Assembly (NCBI GenBank): GCA_017615125.1
Contig: JAGAAS010000067.1
Location: 1-53,384 of the forward strand
Length of the DNA stretch: 53,384 nt
Reading direction: 5' to 3'
Source: Bacteroidaceae bacterium
GTDB taxonomy: Bacteria; Bacteroidota; Bacteroidia; Bacteroidales; Bacteroidaceae
Shown: positions 25,428 to 32,584 of the stretch, in pieces
Layout: each line of letters opens with the position of its first letter
Numbering within the stretch: position 1 is the first letter of the stretch
Translations under genes and position numbers: made by a program
Notes under the pieces: model-generated
What the model was told of the DNA's origin: nothing
Seen by the model: only the letters and a program-made list of their open reading frames with translations
Databases searched by the model: none

Positions 25428-26597
25428 CTATTCGTCTTTCATTGCTTCGGCGAGAGCCAGCAGGGCCTCGTCGTCGCGTTCTGGTTTGTAGGCGCTCCGC
25501 AGGGTGACAGTCTCGCCTACGATGGTTATATTTTTCATTTCTTCAAGTGCAGCCAGCATCGTGCGGGCTGCGGAGGGTGCCCACGAGCCGTTTTCAACGA
25601 TGCCCACCTTGCGCGACTGGAAGTTCTTCGACTTCAGGCGGTAGAGGAACTGGGCCATTGGCGTGAAGACGCCGGCATCGTAGCTTGAGGCGCAGAGTAC
25701 CATCCTGTCGAAGCGGAAGGCATCCTCTACGGCTTCTGCGATGTCGCTGCGAGTCAGGTCGACAAGGCTTACGCGCTCGACGCCTTTCTCCTTCAGCATG
25801 CGTTCAAGCGCTTCGGCAGCCTGCATCGTGTTTCCGTGAATGGAGGCGCAGAATACGGCAACGCCCTTTGTCTCAGGACGATAGCTACTCCACGTATCGT
25901 AGAGGCTGATGTATTCAGCCAGGTTTTCCGAAAGGACGGGCCCGTGCAGCGGGCAGATGATGCGGATGGGAAGCGGAGCCAGCTTCTTGAGAAGGCTCTG
26001 CACGTTAGCGCCGTATTTGCCTACTATATTAAAGTAGTAGCGTCGTCCTTCGCATGCCCAGTCGTCGGGATCGGCATCTATGACGCCGAACTTGCCGAAA
26101 GCATCGGCGCTGAAGAGAACTCCTTCCTCCTGCTCAAAGGATACCATCACCTCGGGCCAGTGAACCATCGGGGCCATGATGAACGTAAGTGTGTGGTGTC
26201 CGAGGGGAAGGGTGTCGCCGGCGCCGACAACAACCTTGCGGCTGTCGACGTCGAAGTCGAAGAACTGGCTCATCAGCGCAAACGTCTTGGCGTTGCCCAC
26301 GAGTTTGGCTTCGGGGAAGGCTTCCACGAATGCTTTCACGCCGGCTCCGTGATCGGGCTCCATGTGCGAAACGACAAGATAGCTCGGCTGGCGCCCTGCA
26401 AGCGCTTCCTGCAGGTTTTTCATCCACTCGTCCACTTTTCGTCCGTCGACGCCGTCCATAACGCAGAGCTTGTCGTCGTCAATGAGGTACGAGTTGTAGC
26501 ACATGCCTTCCGGAACGTCATACTGGCTCTCGAACAGGTCGAGGTCAGGGTCGTCAACACCGATATATCGGATGGTGGGGGTTATGTTTTTTTCCAT
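25428..26597 (-). CDS. FprA-type flavodiiron protein
   Basis: 389 residues. The N-terminal metallo-beta-lactamase-like domain carries the di-iron ligands in SHMEPDHGAG and later histidines (HWPE, LHGPVLS). The C-terminal part (from about residue 250) is a flavodoxin domain with the FMN-binding loop ASIHGNTMQAAE. Such proteins reduce oxygen or nitric oxide to protect anaerobes. It is the first gene of the set with paaK and the ACT gene, so oxygen defence and aryl-acid activation are co-transcribed. A near-consensus -7 element lies at 26626-26633. Confidence 0.94.
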   Translation of the reverse strand: MEKNITPTIRYIGVDDPDLDLFESQYDVPEGMCYNSYLIDDDKLCVMDGVDGRKVDEWMKNLQEALAGRQPSYLVVSHMEPDHGAGVKAFVEAFPEAKLVGNAKTFALMSQFFDFDVDSRKVVVGAGDTLPLGHHTLTFIMAPMVHWPEVMVSFEQEEGVLFSADAFGKFGVIDADPDDWACEGRRYYFNIVGKYGANVQSLLKKLAPLPIRIICPLHGPVLSENLAEYISLYDTWSSYRPETKGVAVFCASIHGNTMQAAEALERMLKEKGVERVSLVDLTRSDIAEAVEDAFRFDRMVLCASSYDAGVFTPMAQFLYRLKSKNFQSRKVGIVENGSWAPSAARTMLAALEEMKNITIVGETVTLRSAYKPERDDEALLALAEAMKDE

Positions 26598-26625
26598 CTT
26601 ATTTTTTATGTTGCGAAATCAGTCG

Positions 26626-26633
26626 CGAAGGTA
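26626..26633 (-). promoter_or_regulatory. Near-consensus -7 element of the flavodiiron gene
   Basis: The minus strand reads TACCTTCG, one base off TAnnTTTG, 29 bases before the start. Confidence 0.4.
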
Positions 26634-26663
26634 CATGTTTTTTCTGAATCTGCAAAGCGGAAT

Positions 26664-26750
26664 ATGAAGAAGGGAAAAATTTTTTTTCTTTCTACATACG
26701 GCCGGCTCGAGAAGGGAAAATTTTTTTTGAAGAAAGAAAAATTTTGGATG
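26664..26750. repeat. Dispersed T-rich repeat, copy C
   Basis: GAAGGGAAAAATTTTTTTTC followed by TTTCTACATACGGCCGGCTC, GAGAAGGGAAAATTTTTTTT and GAAGAAAGAAAAATTTT. It shares TTTTTTTCTTTCTACATACG with copy D and the GAAGAAAGAAAAATTTT end with copy A. Confidence 0.7.
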
Positions 26751-26917
26751 GGTTAGACATGCTCCTGAGAGCGTTGTTTTTCTCGCTCGATGGGTAAGCT
26801 GCAAATCCGAGAAGAAAGATGGCGTGTAGCTCGTGAGTTGCCCGACGGATTTCTTTTTTTCAAGTTTTTTGTGGATTTTTACACATGCGAAACGAACATC
26901 TATCGACAAATAAACCG

Positions 26918-26925
26918 TATCTTTG
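26918..26925 (+). promoter_or_regulatory. -7 element of the secreted two-gene operon
   Basis: TATCTTTG lies 36 bases before the chosen start at 26962. It rules out the longer open frame that begins at 26923 inside this element. Confidence 0.55.
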
Positions 26926-26961
26926 CAGCCGAAACAGTCTCTTATGTCTGTTGTTGTGCGA

Positions 26962-27336
26962 ATGAAGAAGTTTTTGTTTTCAATCATTGTTGCGGCTGGG
27001 ATATTGACTGCCCAAGCTGAGGACTATACATATCCGTACCTCACTTTTGTGAAGAGCGACGGCACGGAAGTCTCCGTCTCCACATCCTCGTTGGAGCTGA
27101 CGGTTTCCGGAAACACGTTAAAGGCAGGCAAGGAAACATTCCTCCTTGCAGATTTGTCGAAAATGTTTTTCTCTACGACTGAGGCAACGCGCGTCAGCCC
27201 TCCTGCCGAGGATGACGACGAAGAGGATCTGGAAATCTACGACCTTTCGGGGCGTAAGGTGACACGTGAGCAGTTGCAGAAAGGCATCTACCTTTTTAAA
27301 AATAAAAAAGGAACGCGAAAACAGGTGGTAAAATGA
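26962..27336 (+). CDS. Small secreted protein with type IX-like C-terminus
   Basis: A 124-residue protein with a signal peptide (MKKFLFSIIVAAGILTAQA). The body has short beta repeats (LTFVKSDGTEVSV, FLLADLSKMFFS), then an acidic linker of about seven Asp/Glu residues. The tail IYDLSGRKV to RKQVVK resembles the type IX sorting domain. It resembles the product of 10775-11332 in plan. It overlaps the next gene by four bases (ATGA), so the two are translationally coupled. The function is unknown. The start was chosen because it begins the signal peptide and lies just after the promoter. Confidence 0.75.
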   Translation: MKKFLFSIIVAAGILTAQAEDYTYPYLTFVKSDGTEVSVSTSSLELTVSGNTLKAGKETFLLADLSKMFFSTTEATRVSPPAEDDDEEDLEIYDLSGRKVTREQLQKGIYLFKNKKGTRKQVVK

Positions 27337-29477
27337 AAAGAATAACAGTTCTTCTTTCCGTCTTGCTGCTTGCTTTGGTTTCGGCAGCCCAAACGCTTAG
27401 CATCACTACCGACGACGGTGTGACATACCGATTCCCTGCTGCGCAGACAGGCGATATGACCTACTCGGAAGGCACCTCGCTTACCGTGATGGGGAAGACG
27501 TTCGCGCTAAGCGATGTTAGCAGAATGATAGTTGACGCTATGGAAGTGACACCAAAGACCATCAGCGTTAGCTATGACGGTTCATCGGCTGATATTGTCG
27601 TAGCGGGCGATATCGCAAAGTATATCACTCCGAGCGTTAAGGGCGCACACGTCTGCATTGCGCAGAGCGACGACGTAGAGGAGGAAATCACATACATCCT
27701 TGACGGTTCGTCTTCGGATGGAGAGTTCTATATGTCAGGCTCTTATAAGGCAACGGTAGAACTTCGGGGACTTACGCTGACGAATGCTTCTCCTGTCTTT
27801 TCGGGTGCTGCTATCTGCATTATGAACGGCAAACGCATCGCGCTTAGTGTGAAAAACGAGACGGAGAACACCCTAACCGACTGCGCCAACCCTTCAGAGA
27901 CGCTGGCGCAGAAGGCTGCTCTCTACTGCAAGGGACATCTTGAGCTCAAGGGCGAGGGAACACTCAATGTCAACGGCAAGTATGCGCACGGCATCAAGAG
28001 TGCCGAATACATGCAGCTAAAAAATGCTACCGTCAACATCATTTCTGCTATACAAGACGGACTTTCGTGTGACGAGTATTTTCTTATGGAGAGTGGCAAC
28101 CTTACTGTCAAGGGTGTGGGTGACGATGCTATTCAGTGCGACATAGACGGTACCGCTACGGGGGAGACAACCAATCACGAGGGTGAAGATAGCGGCAATA
28201 TCTATATCGAAGGCGGTACGTTGACGCTGACAACAACGAAGGCTGGAGCAAAATGCGTAAAGGCCGATAGCACAATCGTCATCAAGAGTGGTACAATGAA
28301 TCTCAATGCAAGCGGATCTGTGGATACGAGCAATTCATCCGACCCTTCCTATGTAGCAGCTCTCAAGGGAGGCAAGGTAATTATAAGCGGAGGAACTGTC
28401 TCGGCTACAGTCAAGGGTTCTGCAGGAAGGGGCATTTCTGCTTATGACGTGCTGACAGATGGAGGCGAGATAGATATTTCGAATAGCGCAGGTACGGCAA
28501 CTGTCAGCAGCGACACGAAAGGAGCAAAAGGAATCAAAGGTTTGAATGTAGCTCTTAATGCTGGTTCAATAACCATCACTATGACTGGCAGCGGAGGAAA
28601 AGGTATTGTTGCCGGAGATGGAACTAAAACTACAAGTGGGGGCGGAGGAGGTCCCTGGGGCGGAGGAGGCCCCGGAGGTAGCCGCACCACATGGAAAAAT
28701 ATCAAAGGTTCCTACACCCAAGGGCTTTCGGATGGAACAGGCCCCACGCTCAGTGTCACTACTTCGGGAAGTTATAGCAATTCATCAGCAAAGGCAATAA
28801 AAGCTATCTGCCCGATAACGCTCTACGGCGGTACAACAGAAATCTCTACTAGCACAAGAAAGGCAGAAGGGCTGGAGTCGAAAAGCACTATCGACATCAA
28901 AGGGGGAAAACACTACCTGAAGTGTTATGATGACTGTATCAGTTCGGCAGGAAAGGTAACCTTTGACGGAGGTGTCACTGTGGCCTATAGTACAGGAAAC
29001 GATGCTATCGATAGTAATGCGGGAACGGCGGGTGCCATTACGATTGGTAACGGAGCCGTTATGGCGTATATGATAAAAGGTGATCCAGATGAAGCTTTCG
29101 ACTGCGACAACAATTCTTATATCCGTATCACGGGAACAGGAATAGCTATCGGAGCAGGAGGTGCGCAGGGTAGTTCAACAGGTACTATCTCAAATGCGGC
29201 TCAAGGGTATAAGTTTGCTGGAACGGTGAGTTACAAAGCTAATGTCTATAACACGCTGTCTGATGAATCGGGCAAAAATTTAGTTACCTTCCAGCTGCCT
29301 GTTAGCATCACTAGCAAATGTACGCTAGTAACAGCAAAGGGAATGGTTAAAAACGCAACGTATTACATCAAATCTTCCACTTCCGAGCCTACTGATGCCA
29401 CAACAGTTTGGCATGGGCTATATCTCGGAAGTTCGGCTTCTGGAACTACAAGCGTAACTAGTTTTAAGGCAAACTAA
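27333..29477 (+). CDS. Secreted beta-helix carbohydrate-binding protein (Cthe_2159-like)
   Basis: 714 residues with a signal peptide (MKRITVLLSVLLLALVSAAQ). From about residue 90 the sequence is a long series of parallel-beta-helix-like rungs with Gly/Asn/Asp turns (GEGTLNVNGKYAHGIKS, SAIQDGLSCDEYFLMESG, GVGDDAIQCDIDG). This matches the calcium-bearing Cthe_2159 family that binds cellulose and pectin-like polymers. A glycine/proline-rich patch of about 15 residues interrupts the helix near residue 430. No catalytic lyase motif is visible, so binding rather than cleavage is likely. It overlaps the preceding small secreted gene by four bases. Confidence 0.82.
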   Translation: MKRITVLLSVLLLALVSAAQTLSITTDDGVTYRFPAAQTGDMTYSEGTSLTVMGKTFALSDVSRMIVDAMEVTPKTISVSYDGSSADIVVAGDIAKYITPSVKGAHVCIAQSDDVEEEITYILDGSSSDGEFYMSGSYKATVELRGLTLTNASPVFSGAAICIMNGKRIALSVKNETENTLTDCANPSETLAQKAALYCKGHLELKGEGTLNVNGKYAHGIKSAEYMQLKNATVNIISAIQDGLSCDEYFLMESGNLTVKGVGDDAIQCDIDGTATGETTNHEGEDSGNIYIEGGTLTLTTTKAGAKCVKADSTIVIKSGTMNLNASGSVDTSNSSDPSYVAALKGGKVIISGGTVSATVKGSAGRGISAYDVLTDGGEIDISNSAGTATVSSDTKGAKGIKGLNVALNAGSITITMTGSGGKGIVAGDGTKTTSGGGGGPWGGGGPGGSRTTWKNIKGSYTQGLSDGTGPTLSVTTSGSYSNSSAKAIKAICPITLYGGTTEISTSTRKAEGLESKSTIDIKGGKHYLKCYDDCISSAGKVTFDGGVTVAYSTGNDAIDSNAGTAGAITIGNGAVMAYMIKGDPDEAFDCDNNSYIRITGTGIAIGAGGAQGSSTGTISNAAQGYKFAGTVSYKANVYNTLSDESGKNLVTFQLPVSITSKCTLVTAKGMVKNATYYIKSSTSEPTDATTVWHGLYLGSSASGTTSVTSFKAN

Positions 29478-29503
29478 GCTTTTTTGCACTTCTGAGAAGG
29501 AAG

Positions 29504-29553
29504 GAAAAGAGCACAATCCCAATAAAAAAGTAGTGGGAGTGGTCTCTTTTTTT
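29504..29553 (+). terminator. Likely terminator after the beta-helix gene
   Basis: An imperfect hairpin (AAGAGcacaaTCCCA pairing with TGGGAgtggTCTCTT) is followed by seven T. Confidence 0.5.
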
Positions 29554-29651
29554 GTGCCGTTAATGACGTTATCGTTGTTTTCGGCAAAAAGAATTTTTGT
29601 GTCTTCTCGTATGCGTATGCGCATTCCTTATTAAAAATAAATGACATTTTT

Positions 29652-29682
29652 TTTGTTTCATAAAATAAAAGTAGTAAATTTG
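29652..29682 (+). promoter_or_regulatory. Strong promoter of the coiled-coil lipoprotein gene
   Basis: TTTG at 29652-29655 and TAAATTTG at 29675-29682 are 19 bases apart, a full match to both Bacteroidota elements. Confidence 0.8.
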
Positions 29683-29794
29683 CAACCGATAAGTGGACGA
29701 AGGTTCATTTGTGATGTATAAATTATTCGTTGATAGATAATTGTTTGTTTAGACTAATTTTTATAAACATATTTAACGTATTAAACAAAACAAG

Positions 29795-32491
29795 ATGAAA
29801 AGAACATTAGTAGGTATTTTTGCTTCAGTAGCACTCATTTTTGCTGCAGGAAGCATGTTGGTGTCTTGCAACGACTACGATGAGGATTTCTATGCACAAT
29901 TCCGCAATGAGCTCGCTAACCAAGACGCTACGTTACGTGATCTTTTGAATTCTGAGGTTGAGGCTCTTCAAGCACAGTTGGACGCTCTGAAAGCTGCACA
30001 GCAGGAGTGCAAAGCCAACTGCGAAAAGAAGCAGGCTGAACTCCAGGCTGCTATCGATGCTCTCGCCAAGGCTCTTCAGGACAGCGATGCTGCTACCAAC
30101 CAGAAGCTTGCTGAGATTGACAATGAAATCAATGGTCTGAAGACTGAGATTTCTTATCTCAAGACTCAGGATGAATTGTTCAAGAAGTCTCTTGACGTGC
30201 TTACGGAAGCTATTGATAGTATCCGCGCACGTGGAATTGAGAATTCAAACAGCATCCTCGTCATCAACACGCAGATAACCGACCTCTATCAGAAGGTTGC
30301 TGCTGCCCAGGCTCTTGCTCAGCAGGGCTATGACGAGGCTGTAAAGGCTGCACGTCAGGCTGGTGCCAATGCAGAGGAGATTGAAAAACTCAGAAATGCT
30401 CAGACAACCTTGAATGAGAAGTTTGAGCTGATGCAGGCATCATGGGATGATCAGTTCCAGAAGCTCACAGCTACAGCCAACAGTGCACTTGATCTAGCCG
30501 TTGCTAATAAGCTTCAAATAGAGAACCTCAAAGATGAGGACGTTAAGATCAATGCAAAACTGCAGGAGCTTATCAAGAACGTAGGCGACAACACGCTTGC
30601 AATCACGCATCTCGGCCATCGCATTGATGACCTTGAGACGGAGGTAGGCGAACTTGATAGCCAGCTTGAAGATCTGACTGACCGTGTTGAAGAACTTGAG
30701 GCTGCTGTAGCCAAGGTTGACGATCTTATCGCTGCTGCTGTTAAGGAGGTAAGTGATGCACTCACTGTTAAGATGGAAGAATACAATGCTGCTCTCAACG
30801 GACGTATTGACGGCGTGGAGACGGAAGTAGGTGAGCTCAGCGATGCTCTCGATGCTCTTGACCTGAAGGTTTCGGATCTGCAGACTGCATATGATAACCT
30901 TGATACCAAGCTGAATAACGAGGTTACAAAGCTTCAGAATGAGATCAACGCTCTGCTGAACAGACTGACCAACATCTTCAGCAAGTACATCTCTGGTATC
31001 GTTCTTCAGGGTTCTGAGAACCAGGTTACCGGTTCCCTGTCACTCCCCGTTGGCGTTAACTCGCAGGTTCTCGCTCTCTTCTACGGTGAGGCTGCTACTA
31101 GTGCTGTCGTATTCCCCTGCTTCGATGAATATGCTTGCTTGGTTGACGCTGAAATGGCTATGACGGAAGACGACGAAAAGGTACTCGGCGGATTTGCTAA
31201 CATTCCTGGCAGTTATACTGTACCTATGGGTACTAAGCTGATGAACACGGATGAAGGAAATGCTGGAACTCTCTATCTTACCGTTAACCCCAGCGACGTT
31301 GACTTCACCAACACTTCTTTCGAACTGGTTAACAGCCTCGACGAGACTTCTGCTATCAAGCTGAGTCCGTTGACAAAGTCTGACAAGTTGCTTAAGTTCG
31401 GATATACTCGTGCTGAAAACGGCTTCTATGAGACAAAGGCTACTCTTGATATTGACGATATCGATAAGGTTACTATGGACTTTGATTTCGAGCAAATCAG
31501 GCAAGTGGTTAAGGATGCTCTTGACAGTGAGAAGGCTTTCAATATTACGAATACCTATATGACGCTTGAGAACCTCTTCGCTGATGTTCTGGATGCATCG
31601 GGCGTTCGCGCTACCTGGAATGATGGCGTTGCTACTCATAGCGTTTATTCTCAGTATGGCATTGCTGCTACGGCTGTTAAGCCTCTTTCGTTTGCCTTCC
31701 TGTATGGACAGAAGGGATTCGACCTTCCTCACATCAGCCCGCTGAGTGAACTTGACATGCATCTTGATCAGATGGCTCTCGTTGAAATCGATGATGACCT
31801 CCAGCTCGTCTACACCATTGACGGAGTTACCTACACTTCTGACGCCTTCGAAGAGCTGATAGGACAAATCAACGAGCGCATTGCAGCTCGCTTCACCAAC
31901 AAGATTAACAAGCTCATTCAGGAAATCGGTGATCAGGCTAACAAGAACTTCAACAAGTATCTGGATCTGGTTAACGGCTATATCAACAGAATTAACAGCA
32001 ATAATATTGTTAATCGTGTATATGATATCTTCGAGAATCCTAACAACTACCTGCAGCCCACTCTCGTATATGAGTCAACTGACGGTATCTGCTATCAGGT
32101 AAGTAACGAAAAGTATGTTCCTTCTGTATTCTTCCTTGATGGCGAAGGTGAACAGGGCGTTCGTCTTATCCCCACTTCTTTCAATGCTGAGATCTTCGCT
32201 CCCGCATATAAGAAGTTCATCGCTGTTACCAACGTCTTCACTTCTGACTTCAGCCACAGCGCTCAGAAGTACGTTGTTGATAACTCGGGCGATGCTGACG
32301 ATAAGCTTTGCGCCGATGCTCTTGAGCTCGCTAACAGTCAGGACAACTTCAACTCTGTATTCGAAGGACGTACCGATGTTGCCTTCGTTACCGATTCGAA
32401 GTATGAAGGACTCGTTTACGAGATTGCCTATAGCGCTCTTGACTATAGCGGTAGAGTAGCAGGAAACAAATACTATGTTAAGGTTAAATAA
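29795..32491 (+). CDS. Long coiled-coil surface lipoprotein
   Basis: 898 residues. A lipoprotein signal peptide ends in SMLVSC (cysteine 25), followed by NDYDEDF, an acidic tag typical of surface lipoproteins in Bacteroidota. Residues 30-395 are almost pure heptad-repeat coiled coil (for example VGELDSQLEDLTDRVEELEA). At about 398 it turns into a beta-rich domain (YISGIVLQGSENQVTGSLSL). This layout is that of proteins annotated as having a PL29-lyase N-terminal-like region, but no lyase domain is present here. Codons look strongly selected (frequent GCT, CTC, AAG, GAG), and the promoter is near-perfect, so it may be abundant. It is probably a stalk or fibre on the outer membrane; the binding target is unknown. 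Confidence 0.8.
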   Translation: MKRTLVGIFASVALIFAAGSMLVSCNDYDEDFYAQFRNELANQDATLRDLLNSEVEALQAQLDALKAAQQECKANCEKKQAELQAAIDALAKALQDSDAATNQKLAEIDNEINGLKTEISYLKTQDELFKKSLDVLTEAIDSIRARGIENSNSILVINTQITDLYQKVAAAQALAQQGYDEAVKAARQAGANAEEIEKLRNAQTTLNEKFELMQASWDDQFQKLTATANSALDLAVANKLQIENLKDEDVKINAKLQELIKNVGDNTLAITHLGHRIDDLETEVGELDSQLEDLTDRVEELEAAVAKVDDLIAAAVKEVSDALTVKMEEYNAALNGRIDGVETEVGELSDALDALDLKVSDLQTAYDNLDTKLNNEVTKLQNEINALLNRLTNIFSKYISGIVLQGSENQVTGSLSLPVGVNSQVLALFYGEAATSAVVFPCFDEYACLVDAEMAMTEDDEKVLGGFANIPGSYTVPMGTKLMNTDEGNAGTLYLTVNPSDVDFTNTSFELVNSLDETSAIKLSPLTKSDKLLKFGYTRAENGFYETKATLDIDDIDKVTMDFDFEQIRQVVKDALDSEKAFNITNTYMTLENLFADVLDASGVRATWNDGVATHSVYSQYGIAATAVKPLSFAFLYGQKGFDLPHISPLSELDMHLDQMALVEIDDDLQLVYTIDGVTYTSDAFEELIGQINERIAARFTNKINKLIQEIGDQANKNFNKYLDLVNGYINRINSNNIVNRVYDIFENPNNYLQPTLVYESTDGICYQVSNEKYVPSVFFLDGEGEQGVRLIPTSFNAEIFAPAYKKFIAVTNVFTSDFSHSAQKYVVDNSGDADDKLCADALELANSQDNFNSVFEGRTDVAFVTDSKYEGLVYEIAYSALDYSGRVAGNKYYVKVK

Positions 32492-32532
32492 CCCTGAAAG
32501 ATTTGTTGAATCATAATATTGATAAATAACTG

Positions 32533-32576
32533 CTCTGCCTGTTCTACCTAAGAGAGTAGGACAGGCAGAGTTTTTT
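32533..32576 (+). terminator. Strong terminator nine bases before the next start codon
   Basis: A 15-base-pair stem (32533-32547 with 32556-32570, one G-T pair) has an eight-base loop and is followed by six T. The next gene on the same strand starts at 32585 without a clear promoter in between. Confidence 0.9.
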
Positions 32577-32584
32577 CCTTCCAG

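Larger units (their letters stand above)
26598..26961. other. Intergenic region with dispersed repeat
   Basis: This 364-base gap between divergent genes holds the flavodiiron -7 element, copy C of the dispersed repeat, and the -7 element of the next gene. The weak leftward open frame in it is low-complexity and not credible. Confidence 0.75.
29478..29794. other. Intergenic region with terminator and strong promoter
   Basis: This 317-base gap holds an imperfect terminator after the beta-helix gene and a near-perfect promoter for the coiled-coil lipoprotein, followed by a long leader (about 105 bases) of low GC. No gene was seen. Confidence 0.8.

Noticed and set aside
26619-26987. A leftward frame upstream of the flavodiiron gene
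   Set aside because: It is Lys/Phe-rich from the T-rich repeat and overlaps promoter elements; it is not a gene.
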